Origin: Firmicutes bacterium UBA3941
Lineage (GTDB): Bacteria > Bacillota > Clostridia > Caldicoprobacterales > UBA3941
Reading direction: 5' to 3'
Assembly: GCA_002385665.1 (NCBI GenBank)
Contig: DGDX01000096.1
Location: forward strand, 464-18,600
DNA length: 18,137 nucleotides
The notes below the pieces were generated by a model. It was given only the letters and a program-made list of their open reading frames with translations. It made no database searches and was not told the DNA's origin. Position 1 is the first letter of the stretch. Each line of letters opens with the position of its first letter. Position numbers and translations under genes: made by a program. Shown here one piece after another: positions 1-7,248 of the stretch.

Positions 1-1091
1 CCCATGCCTATGCAGGGCCCGCAGGCGCTCTCTAAAATTCTGGCTCCGGCATCTATCATGTCAGCCAAAGCTCCGTTCTTGGCCAGCATGGAATAGACCT
101 GCTTGGAGCCGGGTGCTATAACCAGGCTGACGTCCGGGTGTACGGTTTTCCCCTTCAATATCCCGGCAACCTTCATAAGATCCAGGTATGATGAGTTGGT
201 GCAGCTGCCTATGGCTACCTGATCCACCTTTATTCTGCCCACATTTGCAACGGTGTCCACAGCATCCGGGCTATGGGGCTGAGCTACCAGGGGCTCCAGG
301 GTGCTGAGATCGATTACGATCTCCTCGTCATACCGGGCATCCTCGTCCGCCTTCAGCTCTACCCATTCATCCTCCCTGCCCTGGGCCTTGAAGAACTTCC
401 TGGTCTCCTCGTCGCTGGGGAATATGGATGTGGTGGCCCCCAATTCGGCTCCCATGTTTGTAATGGTAGCCCTCTCAGGAACCGTCAGGGTGGCAACCCC
501 TTCTCCGGCGTATTCCATGACCTTGCCCACTCCGCCCTTAACGGTTAAAATCCTCAGGACCTCCAGGATAATGTCCTTGGCGGCAACCCAGGGCCTTAAC
601 CTGCCCTTGAGCACCACACGGCATACCTTGGGCATGGTAAGATAATAGGGACCTCCGGCCATTGCAACGGCTACGTCCAGGCCTCCGGCACCTATTGCCA
701 GCATTCCCGCACCCCCGCAGGTTGGGGTATGGCTGTCGGAACCCAAAAGGGTCCAGCCGGGCCTGCTAAACCTCTCAAGGTGTACCTGATGGCATATGCC
801 GTTTCCGGGCCTTGAGAAGTAGATCCCGTGTTTGGACGCGATGGTCTGTATATATTTATGATCATCGGCATTCTCAAATCCTGCCTGAAGGGTGTTATGA
901 TCGATATATGCGACAGACTTTTTGGTCTTTACCCTGGGAACTCCCATGGCTTCGAACTGCAGATAAGCCATAGTCCCGGTGGAGTCCTGGGTTAGGGTCT
1001 GATCTATCCTGATTGCTATCTCCTGCCCCGGTATCATCTCACCCGATACCAGATGGCTTTCTATTATTTTCTGTACTATATTCTTCCCCAT
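1..1091 (-). CDS. aconitate hydratase, N-terminal 363 residues (runs off window)
   Basis: This enzyme would interconvert citrate and isocitrate through cis-aconitate in the cytoplasm, using a [4Fe-4S] cluster. The frame is open from the ATG at 1091 to the left edge, so only the N-terminal part is present. The product begins MGKNIVQKIIESHLVSGEM. It carries the family motifs DSHTPTCGGAG, GSCTNSS (first cluster cysteine) and CGPCIGMG (the other two cysteines, right at the edge). The start is set by AAGGAGG at 1098-1104, six bases upstream. The gene has its own promoter, so it is probably not cotranscribed with the MBL gene behind it. The sequence resembles the shorter LeuC-like aconitases of anaerobes more than the 900-residue AcnA. 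Homoaconitase or 3-isopropylmalate dehydratase large subunit is the main alternative, because the swivel domain lies outside the window. Confidence 0.88.
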   Translation of the reverse strand, partial: MGKNIVQKIIESHLVSGEMIPGQEIAIRIDQTLTQDSTGTMAYLQFEAMGVPRVKTKKSVAYIDHNTLQAGFENADDHKYIQTIASKHGIYFSRPGNGICHQVHLERFSRPGWTLLGSDSHTPTCGGAGMLAIGAGGLDVAVAMAGGPYYLTMPKVCRVVLKGRLRPWVAAKDIILEVLRILTVKGGVGKVMEYAGEGVATLTVPERATITNMGAELGATTSIFPSDEETRKFFKAQGREDEWVELKADEDARYDEEIVIDLSTLEPLVAQPHSPDAVDTVANVGRIKVDQVAIGSCTNSSYLDLMKVAGILKGKTVHPDVSLVIAPGSKQVYSMLAKNGALADMIDAGARILESACGPCIGM

Positions 1092-1119
1092 ACTAAACCT
1101 CCTTACATCTAATATAAGT

Positions 1120-1148
1120 ATTGTATATAACTAGCCGGTATGTGTCAA
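1120..1148 (-). promoter_or_regulatory. sigma-A promoter of the aconitase gene
   Basis: On the minus strand TTGACA (1143-1148) and TACAAT (1120-1125) are separated by exactly 17 bases. This is a perfect -35 box and a five-of-six -10 box, about 29 bases before the start codon. The whole region fits between the MBL stop and the aconitase start. Confidence 0.8.
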
Positions 1149-1186
1149 TATTTCGGGATTCTCCATGGTTCCATGGGCTTAGCTTC

Positions 1187-2059
1187 TTACATAATTGACA
1201 GCCCGTCCCATGCCACTGTAATGGGGCTGGGGAAGTTCTGCTCGGCGAAATATGCTTCCAGATCCCTATGGGTTGATGTGTAGTGGTTTATATGGGTCAG
1301 GTATATATTGGTATCCGGGCCAACTGTATTCTGCTCCGCCAGAGCGTGAAACAGATTCATACAGCTGAATGCATCCAGGTGTCCGTCCGGCCGCTCTCCC
1401 CTCCCGGGTGTAAGTCCAAAGGTACATTCACTGATCAGGATATCCAACTCTACACCTTTAAGGGCTTCAAAGGTTTCCTCCAGATACCATCCAGTGTCCA
1501 GCCCATAGTACAGCTTCCTTCCATCAGGCAGCCGGACAAGGTAGTTGGCGCTGTTTTCTCCCATGCTGCCAAAGTGGTTCCCCCGCAGGGGTGTAACTTT
1601 CATTCCGGCAATAGCGGAGGGCTTTCCAAACTCCAGCCTGTGAAAGGCAACAATCCCGCTTTCCTCCAGTGCTGAAATCATGCCCTTTATGATTACGGAA
1701 TTTTGACGGTAAAACTCAACGATATCGTAGCCCTTGTCGGTGAAATAATAATGAAGGGGTTCCTGGGTGCGCTCAATTGCCATTTTCCTGACATTCATCA
1801 TCATATAGTCAAAATGGTCCTCGTGGGTATGGGTCACCAGAACGTGCTGCAAGCCGGTAAAGTCGCCAAATTCAATGGCCTGCTGCAGGGCATCCGCACC
1901 AAGATCTATACAGACCTCCTCGTTGATGCGAAACATGGATCGCCTGCGGATCTCCTTCCCCTTCTCCCGGCGGGCATTTTCACATACCGAACAGGAACAG
2001 AATGGGCTGGGGATACCTTCGGCGGCGCTGGTTCCATAGAATACCAAGTTATTTTTCAT
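1187..2059 (-). CDS. PhnP-like metallo-beta-lactamase-fold hydrolase
   Basis: A 290-residue MBL-fold metal-dependent hydrolase of the PhnP-like group, whose known member cleaves cyclic phosphodiesters of phosphoribose. The metal-binding motif THTHEDH is at residues 76-82. Further candidate ligands are H161 (GNHFG), D188 (YGLDTG) and the histidines near 256-259. An N-terminal CxCxxC (C21, C23, C26) matches the structural zinc knuckle of PhnP. The frame stays open for 50 more codons upstream, but those run through a terminator hairpin and into the flagellar gene. The ATG at 2059 has AGGAGG ten bases before it and starts the conserved strand NLVFYGTSAAEG, so I chose it. No phn genes are nearby, so the substrate cannot be assigned. 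It follows the flagellar operon but is separated from it by that terminator. Confidence 0.82.
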   Translation of the reverse strand: MKNNLVFYGTSAAEGIPSPFCSCSVCENARREKGKEIRRRSMFRINEEVCIDLGADALQQAIEFGDFTGLQHVLVTHTHEDHFDYMMMNVRKMAIERTQEPLHYYFTDKGYDIVEFYRQNSVIIKGMISALEESGIVAFHRLEFGKPSAIAGMKVTPLRGNHFGSMGENSANYLVRLPDGRKLYYGLDTGWYLEETFEALKGVELDILISECTFGLTPGRGERPDGHLDAFSCMNLFHALAEQNTVGPDTNIYLTHINHYTSTHRDLEAYFAEQNFPSPITVAWDGLSIM

Positions 2060-2086
2060 ACATACGTTCCCTCCTAAAACAGGCAT

Positions 2087-2122
2087 AATAAAACCCTTGG
2101 ATACATCTATGGTATCCAAAGG
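2087..2122 (-). terminator. intrinsic terminator of the flaG-fliD-fliS operon
   Basis: On the minus strand an 11-base-pair stem (2112-2122 with 2094-2104, one G-U pair) encloses a 7-base loop and is followed by TTTTATT. It begins two bases after the stop of the FlgN/FliT-like gene, so it should end the flagellar transcript before the MBL gene. Confidence 0.78.
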
Positions 2123-2123
2123 T

Positions 2124-2633
2124 CTATTTTTTCTGGTCAATAAAGATACCTTCGCTGATATTATGGGTTTGAGTATAGGCACTATGGCCCCTTTGGCCCA
2201 TTTGTACATGGCCTATCTTTTTCCTTAACCCTTCCATAATCTCCTTCGCCTTGGCGTTGTTGATCACTTCCTGGCTATGTATGGATTTGATGATATTTTG
2301 GACATCGGATATTAAAGCCTTAAGCTCTGTGTACAACTCCCTTACTTTGGGATCCTGATGCTTAAGTCCTCCATCCGCCAGCCCGGCCTTTATATCGGGT
2401 TCATATATATCGGTAAACTGCTCATCAAGGACATTAATGGCGTCTATATGCCTTTGTTTTTCCTCCAGGTACCTGGAAAGCAGGTCCAGATCTATCTCCT
2501 CAATGGCAGACGTTTGCATCTGGGTCATCTTTAGCAGGCTCTGAAGCCTGTGTTTTTTATCCGAAGTGATAACGATCAACTGCCTTAGGTCCTCGCACAA
2601 CTCCCCATTGTTTCTCTCATATTCATCACCCAT
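2124..2633 (-). CDS. FlgN/FliT-like flagellar export chaperone
   Basis: A 169-residue, mostly helical and charged protein with no signal peptide or membrane segment. I infer its family from position and character rather than from a hard motif. It starts 2 bases after the fliS stop, it is predicted helical throughout, and it ends in a flexible basic tail (...GIFIDQKK) like those of clostridial FlgN proteins. FlgN and FliT are cytoplasmic chaperones that hold filament-junction or cap subunits and deliver them to the flagellar export gate. The start ATG at 2633 lies six bases after GGGGGT, which overlaps the end of fliS, so the two genes are probably translationally coupled. It is the last gene of the operon. 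A FliT role for FliD or a FlgN role for FlgK/FlgL cannot be separated from sequence alone. Confidence 0.6.
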   Translation of the reverse strand: MGDEYERNNGELCEDLRQLIVITSDKKHRLQSLLKMTQMQTSAIEEIDLDLLSRYLEEKQRHIDAINVLDEQFTDIYEPDIKAGLADGGLKHQDPKVRELYTELKALISDVQNIIKSIHSQEVINNAKAKEIMEGLRKKIGHVQMGQRGHSAYTQTHNISEGIFIDQKK

Positions 2634-2635
2634 TT

Positions 2636-3025
2636 TTAACCCCCGTAAACCTGTCGTCGATTTATCCTGATGACTTCAGCCCAAGTATCCCTCAGCTCTG
2701 TTACCAGCCCCAGGACTTCATCCAATATACTTATATCTTTTGCTATATTTGCATCTATCAACCGGTTGTACATATAGTCATACAGGGCCGATAGGGAAGC
2801 TGAAATCTCGTATTCAGGCTTTAAGGTGACCATCAGCTCTTCCAGAATGTCCTGGCACCGTATTATGGAGTTGTTGGCCTTTTCTATATCCCCGGCTTCA
2901 ATCCCCGATTGGGCCTGCCTGATAAATTTGATGCAGCCGTTATATAACATAAGGGTCAGTTCTCCGGGGGATGCCGTCATTACACTTTGCTGTTGGTACT
3001 GTTGATATGGGTTTGCAATTGCCAT
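2636..3025 (-). CDS. fliS: flagellin export chaperone FliS
   Basis: A 129-residue four-helix-bundle chaperone that binds the C-terminus of flagellin in the cytoplasm and keeps it unpolymerised until export. The N-terminus NPYQQYQQQSVMTASPGEL followed by TLMLYNGCIKFI is the family hallmark, and the length is the usual one. AAGGAGG lies nine bases before the ATG at 3025. The gene sits 29 bases after fliD and directly before the small chaperone gene, the common order in Firmicutes. The flagellin gene itself is not in the window. Confidence 0.96.
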   Translation of the reverse strand: MAIANPYQQYQQQSVMTASPGELTLMLYNGCIKFIRQAQSGIEAGDIEKANNSIIRCQDILEELMVTLKPEYEISASLSALYDYMYNRLIDANIAKDISILDEVLGLVTELRDTWAEVIRINRRQVYGG

Positions 3026-3054
3026 TTAAATAGCCTCCTTATTAGTTAACAGTT

Positions 3055-5028
3055 TTAGTACATTCCGCCTCCGAACTGTTGCATCAGCCACATACTCTGG
3101 GAGCTCATCCTCTGGAGGGCAGTCTCAAGGGCGGTAAACTGTTCCCAGTATCTGTTCTCCACCCTGTACATCCTCTCCAGGGCGGCGTCGATGCGCTTGT
3201 TCATATCCTTGAGCTGGTCATCTACAAGGTTCACCCTTTCGGAGGCATCCCCCACTATACCAGCTTTTTCAATGAGGGTACCCTTTCTGCCGTTTTTGTC
3301 CCTCCGGGTACGGATATTGTCCTGAAGGATATCGGAAAGCCTATGTACCAGTCCGGATTCCCTGTACCTTATCTGCCTTTGGTCACTATCGTTATCGGGG
3401 GAATAAGCTATGTCCGATTTGTTCGAGAAGAGGCGCATTACCTCATCTCCCTTTTCCCTAAGGGCTTCCTTCAGCTTACCCTCGTCCAAATGCAGCCTGC
3501 CACCTTCGGTATAGGAACCGGTGGTAATGCCTATGGAGGACAGGTTTATATCTACGCCCTCCACCGAGTCTACCAGGGCCCTTCGCATATCATAGACTAT
3601 CCTCTGAAGGATGGGATCCCTTTGCAGGAGACCGCTTCTGGCCTTTTCTTCCCAAAGCTCGATCTCCTTCTCGCTCATTGCCTCCCGCTGATCGTCGGTC
3701 AATGGGGGGTAATCCCTGAACCGCTCCGCAGACAGGCTCTTGTTCAAGGTGTCGATTACCTTGTTGTAGGCATCGATAAACGATTTTATGTTCTCAAAGG
3801 CCTGATCCACATCAGTGCTCATTGTAAGGGTTATGGGTTCCTGTCCCCCTACGGCCTCAAATTCATGAGTTAGGTTATAGGTGACACCATCTATGGTAAA
3901 GTTGTTGGTGCTCCTGTATATGGTTATACCATCCATGACCATTACGGCGTCCTGGCCTTTTGGAATGCTGTTGGGATCGTCCAGATCCAGAGGTGCAAAA
4001 CCCAGGGCCTCCAAAAGATTTCCTCCCTTGGGTTCACCGCTCTCATAGCTTCCCTCCAGCCCGTCCATGTAGGTCAGGGTATGGGCGGCACCGGTGTTCT
4101 TGTTGGTTAGCTGAAAACTATCCGTAAGGGAGCTGTAGGCTATGGTCACCCCTGCCTTGCTGCTGTTTATACGATTTATGACAGTCCGCAGGGTGTCATT
4201 TTCGCTGAAGCTGAAATCTACACCGTTTATAGTAAAGTTAACCATGCCCTCCGAGTCGAACACCAGGGGAGTTCCCGTCATCCCGAATTCACTCAGCCCC
4301 AGGAGGGTGGAATCCAGATTAATCCGGTTGCTCTGGTTGGGCCTGAAGCCCAGGTTGTCCATACCTTCCCCTGTGGGATGTTCCCATACGGTGACAATAC
4401 TGCTGCCTGCGTCCAGAATGATCCTGTTGTCCAGGCTGTCGAAACTTACTTCTATCCGGTTATGTCCAAAGGCCTCATTGAGCTTTGACTGAAGATCATC
4501 TATCAGAGCTTGATATCCATTTTCCGAACCATATTCCCCATTGAATTCTATAAGCTTGGTGGTGCCATCCACCGTTACGGTTATGGTATGTCCGGTCAGG
4601 TTCAGGGTTTCATTAAGCTCTCCGCTCCTTAAGGGGGCTGAAACGGATGCGCCCTTTACCTGGGCAGCCTTTGCCAGCTCTATCCTGGTAATGACCCTGT
4701 CGGATACATATGCGTTTGGACTGGCTGTGGCGGTTATGTATTTATCGTCGCTGGACTGCACCTTCAGTGTATTGTAGGTGCTTTGGGAGGTCATGTTGGT
4801 CTTGGAGTAGAGGATATCAAAATACTCATCATAGAACCCCCTGAGTAGATTGGTGGTACTGCGATAGTCCTCCTTACGCCACTCAATTATCTGCTTTTCC
4901 TGTTTAAGCTTGTCCACCTTCATCTGCTCGATCTTCATAAGATCCTTGACGATGGTATCGGTGTCCAGCCCACTGGCCAGACCGCCAAACCTCATCCGGT
5001 TCAATGAATACATGGAGTTTATGCTCAT
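3055..5028 (-). CDS. fliD: flagellar filament cap protein FliD
   Basis: A 657-residue filament cap (hook-associated protein 2), secreted through the flagellar export apparatus. It forms the ring at the filament tip that folds incoming flagellin. The N-terminal segment RFGGLASGLDTDTIVKDLM and the C-terminal coiled coil ending ALQRMSSQSMWLMQQFGG are the conserved D0 parts of FliD. The middle is the variable D2-D3 region. The protein is longer than the roughly 470 residues of enteric FliD, which is common in Clostridia. There is no cleavable signal peptide, as expected for flagellar type III export. AGAGGTGAGGAT precedes the ATG at 5028. It lies 41 bases after flaG and 29 bases before fliS, within one operon. 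Confidence 0.96.
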   Translation of the reverse strand: MSINSMYSLNRMRFGGLASGLDTDTIVKDLMKIEQMKVDKLKQEKQIIEWRKEDYRSTTNLLRGFYDEYFDILYSKTNMTSQSTYNTLKVQSSDDKYITATASPNAYVSDRVITRIELAKAAQVKGASVSAPLRSGELNETLNLTGHTITVTVDGTTKLIEFNGEYGSENGYQALIDDLQSKLNEAFGHNRIEVSFDSLDNRIILDAGSSIVTVWEHPTGEGMDNLGFRPNQSNRINLDSTLLGLSEFGMTGTPLVFDSEGMVNFTINGVDFSFSENDTLRTVINRINSSKAGVTIAYSSLTDSFQLTNKNTGAAHTLTYMDGLEGSYESGEPKGGNLLEALGFAPLDLDDPNSIPKGQDAVMVMDGITIYRSTNNFTIDGVTYNLTHEFEAVGGQEPITLTMSTDVDQAFENIKSFIDAYNKVIDTLNKSLSAERFRDYPPLTDDQREAMSEKEIELWEEKARSGLLQRDPILQRIVYDMRRALVDSVEGVDINLSSIGITTGSYTEGGRLHLDEGKLKEALREKGDEVMRLFSNKSDIAYSPDNDSDQRQIRYRESGLVHRLSDILQDNIRTRRDKNGRKGTLIEKAGIVGDASERVNLVDDQLKDMNKRIDAALERMYRVENRYWEQFTALETALQRMSSQSMWLMQQFGGGMY

Positions 5029-5069
5029 ATCCTCACCTCTTGCCTTCCTTGGTTCCTCCGTTTTTATCT

Positions 5070-5468
5070 CTAGATGTGCCTGTCAACAATCAGCCCGGCC
5101 AGCTCCCACATCTTGGCCACCATATCCAATATCTTCTCCGGGGGTATCTCCCGGATAACCTCCTGAGTTTCACTGTTTATCACCTTGACCATTATGGCCT
5201 TGGTATCCTCATGGATGGAAAACTTGAAATTGGTATTGATACCCACCAGGGTTTTGTTGGCTCGTTCAATAGCCTCAATCAGCTCCAGCTCGCCTATGGT
5301 TGTGGGCTCATTTCTGTTGGGATCTATTGTCCTGAAATTTTGGGGTATATCCCTTTGGGAAGCACCCTTACCTGTAATAGCTTTATTTTCTGTTGCCTGA
5401 GTCCCCGAAACTATATTTTTATTTATCTCCAATGTCCTGCCAACGGCTATGGGACCTGTTACTTTCAT
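5070..5468 (-). CDS. flaG: FlaG family protein
   Basis: A 132-residue protein of the FlaG family, which in several bacteria limits or tunes filament length and is found next to fliD. The first 60 residues are polar and variable. The C-terminal half has the family core: FKFSIHEDTKAIMVKVI followed by VIREIPPEKILDM and AGLIVD. GGAGGGG lies a few bases before the ATG at 5468. It is the first gene after a near-consensus sigma-28 promoter and leads the fliD-fliS operon. Confidence 0.92.
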   Translation of the reverse strand: MKVTGPIAVGRTLEINKNIVSGTQATENKAITGKGASQRDIPQNFRTIDPNRNEPTTIGELELIEAIERANKTLVGINTNFKFSIHEDTKAIMVKVINSETQEVIREIPPEKILDMVAKMWELAGLIVDRHI

Positions 5469-5500
5469 CGCCTCTCCCCTCCAATCTCGTTCTATAAATT

Positions 5501-5528
5501 ATATCGGATGATTAAGCAGGAAACTTTA
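5501..5528 (-). promoter_or_regulatory. sigma-28/sigma-D promoter of the flaG operon
   Basis: On the minus strand TAAAGTTT (5521-5528) and TCCGATAT (5501-5508) are separated by 12 bases. The known flagellar sigma consensus is TAAAGTTT, 11-12 bases, then GCCGATAA/T, so only one or two positions differ. The -10 element ends 32 bases before the flaG start. This places the operon in the late flagellar class. Confidence 0.82.
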
Positions 5529-5562
5529 GGGGTTTGGCATGAAAATTAATAACCTGCTGTGT

Positions 5563-5952
5563 TTAGTCCTCAGTTTTCGGGACAGTCTCGCCGGCTTCAG
5601 GCTTGTTTATATGGCAGTTGCCCACGAAAATGCCGCCTTCTTCTATTATGATGGTAAAGCATGAGATATCGCCGGATACAGAGCCGGTGTCCCGGATGTG
5701 GACCTGATTTGAGGCCTTGATGTCGCCGCTAACCCTGCCGGAAACGATGATGTTCTCACCCTGGATGCTGCCTTCCACTATACCACCGGTCCCTATTATG
5801 ACCGCTCCCTGACTGTTTATCTCTCCCCTGTACTGGCCGTCAATCCGCAGGGTGTTTTGGGCATACAAGGCCCCGTCCTTTAAAACAACGTCCTCTCCGA
5901 TTAAGGTAGCAACCCTGTCCAGTTGCGCCTTCTGTCTTCTGGTTAACATCAT
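5563..5952 (-). CDS. bactofilin (polymer-forming cytoskeletal protein)
   Basis: A 129-residue bactofilin, which polymerises without nucleotide into filaments at the membrane and localises cell-wall enzymes. The core, about residues 30-115, is a right-handed beta-helix made of short glycine- and valine-rich turns such as LRIDGQYRGEI, GAVIIGTGGIVEGSI and HIRDTGSVSGDI. Its start overlaps the stop of the M23 peptidase gene by four bases (ATGA at 5949-5952), so the two are translationally coupled. A second ATG follows immediately at 5949. The pairing with an M23 peptidase matches the known csd1-ccmA arrangement of Helicobacter, which suggests a role in placing the peptidase. It is followed by the flaG promoter. 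Confidence 0.93.
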   Translation of the reverse strand: MMLTRRQKAQLDRVATLIGEDVVLKDGALYAQNTLRIDGQYRGEINSQGAVIIGTGGIVEGSIQGENIIVSGRVSGDIKASNQVHIRDTGSVSGDISCFTIIIEEGGIFVGNCHINKPEAGETVPKTED

Positions 5953-6977
5953 TCGTCCCCCCTATCGAAATTTAACACAAAATCCAAAGGATCCTTGGGC
6001 GTATCCTTTATCCTTACCTCGTAATGGACATGGGGACCGGTGCTCCTGCCGGTGTTGCCGGATTTGGCGATTATATGGCCCCTTTCCACTATGTCCCCCT
6101 CTTCCACCAGGAGTTTTGAATTATGGGCGTAATAGGTCTTGATATCAAAGCCGTGGTCGATTATGACCAGATATCCATAAGCTCCCCTTCTGCCGGAAAA
6201 GATCACCCTGCCCTTGCCCGTGGCCTTTACATCGGTACCCCTGGGTACTGCTATGTCAAGACCTGAATGAAACTCCTTCTTTCTTCCGCCAAAGGGGTTA
6301 TCCCGCTCCCCCATAAGGCAGGATATCCTGCCCTCTACCGGAAGAATAGAGGGATAGGCCAGGAGATAATCCCGCATCTTTGAGACCCTTTCGGATAGGT
6401 GCTCATAAAATTCCCGGACAGAGGAAACCTTTTGATCCGCTTTAACAAATTCGTTGACCGTCAGGATATGACTTTGTTCCAAGGTTGTGTCCCTGGTTTC
6501 ATCTGTGGTTTTTGGCCTTGGACGGGTGCCGGACCTGGAGGAGAGTGTATCGGCATCATAGGTTTCTCCCCCAATGGATTCAAGGCCTAACAGGTGTAAT
6601 ATCTCCCCAAGAATCTGACGATTGTTGTCCGCAATCGACGAGGTCTGCTCCTGCAATGAAGATGCCACGGACATAATGGATTGAAGTTCCCCCGCATAGT
6701 AATCAATCTCATCCTCCAACCCTTTTATGGTGTTATCCCTGTCCGCTACCTGTTCCTTGTAGGCTTGGAGCCTATCCTCCTTAACGCTAAGCTGACCGCC
6801 GAGCCAATTGGTATAGAGGACCAGCCCTGAAAACAGCATGACAGCCATAACGACCAGGCAGGTGATGGATGATATTGCCCATTTTGGTATCCTAAGGGTT
6901 CTCATCCTATGTTCAGCATCAGGTACTATGACTATATTCAGATACCTGCTCCTCTTCCTTTTAGCCTTTGTTTTCAT
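5949..6977 (-). CDS. membrane-anchored M23 (LytM-type) peptidoglycan endopeptidase
   Basis: A 342-residue type II membrane protein. It has a basic cytoplasmic N-terminus, a transmembrane helix at about 33-56, a coiled coil at about 60-120, a polar linker, and a C-terminal M23 zinc peptidase domain. The zinc ligands appear intact: H237 and D241 in HSGLD, and H318 in HVHYE. H285 (YYAHN) and H316 are the usual catalytic partners. It should cut peptide cross-bridges of the wall outside the membrane. The frame extends upstream to a TTG at 7052 and an ATG at 7007. I prefer the ATG at 6977, which gives the typical basic N-terminus and has AAGGA ten bases before it. The upstream region carries a 19-base tandem duplication. 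It overlaps the bactofilin gene by four bases. SpoIIQ-like or Csd1-like roles are possible but not provable here. Confidence 0.92.
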   Translation of the reverse strand: MKTKAKRKRSRYLNIVIVPDAEHRMRTLRIPKWAISSITCLVVMAVMLFSGLVLYTNWLGGQLSVKEDRLQAYKEQVADRDNTIKGLEDEIDYYAGELQSIMSVASSLQEQTSSIADNNRQILGEILHLLGLESIGGETYDADTLSSRSGTRPRPKTTDETRDTTLEQSHILTVNEFVKADQKVSSVREFYEHLSERVSKMRDYLLAYPSILPVEGRISCLMGERDNPFGGRKKEFHSGLDIAVPRGTDVKATGKGRVIFSGRRGAYGYLVIIDHGFDIKTYYAHNSKLLVEEGDIVERGHIIAKSGNTGRSTGPHVHYEVRIKDTPKDPLDFVLNFDRGDE

Positions 6978-6980
6978 ATG

Positions 6981-7018
6981 TACTTCATCCTTACTCGTGT
7001 ACTTCATCCTTGCTCGTA
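6981..7018 (-). repeat. 19-base tandem duplication over the M23 ribosome binding site
   Basis: Two adjacent 19-base units, 6981-6999 and 7000-7018, differ at two positions. Read on the minus strand each unit contains AAGGATGAAGTACA, that is, a ribosome-binding-like AAGGA with an ATG inside it. The copy next to 6977 serves the chosen start; the other precedes the alternative ATG at 7007. Confidence 0.75.
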
Positions 7019-7248
7019 AAAAAATTTGAGGTGGTTTACGTTCTGTCCTCAAAATAAGTAAAGTTTACATTGTTATAAGACACCCGAATACCAGTGCAGT
7101 ACGGCTGCCGTATAACATAATGTATAATGCCTGGAAATATTACTTTTTTATAGGTCTAACCACTTGGTTATATTTGGTTATATAGAGTATACCAAAAAAT
7201 ACATAAAAGTGGAATGTGATTTTTAAAGAATGATGTTTCATCAGTTGC
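7019..7248. other. intergenic region with palindromes and a 10-base tandem repeat
   Basis: No gene is seen. It holds a perfect 13-base palindrome TACGGCTGCCGTA (7100-7112), an inverted repeat TAACCACTTGGTTA (7157-7170), and two perfect tandem copies of TTGGTTATAT (7164-7183) that overlap it. These are candidate operator sites for the downstream M23-bactofilin pair on the minus strand. I could not identify a convincing promoter. Confidence 0.5.

Noticed and set aside
301-645. Plus-strand open frame
   Set aside because: It lies antisense to the clearly recognisable aconitase frame and has no family motif.
1163-1176. CCATGG repeat after the MBL gene as a terminator
   Set aside because: The short palindrome has no usable loop and no run of T.
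2060-2209. Upstream extension of the MBL gene by 50 residues
   Set aside because: It would cross the operon terminator and overlap the flagellar chaperone gene. The ATG at 2059 has a good ribosome binding site and starts the conserved domain.
3079-3873. 264-codon plus-strand open frame
   Set aside because: It is antisense to the conserved C-terminal part of fliD and its translation resembles no protein.
7164-7183. Direct repeats as a CRISPR array
   Set aside because: There are only two adjacent 10-base units without spacers; no array-like spacing occurs anywhere in the window.
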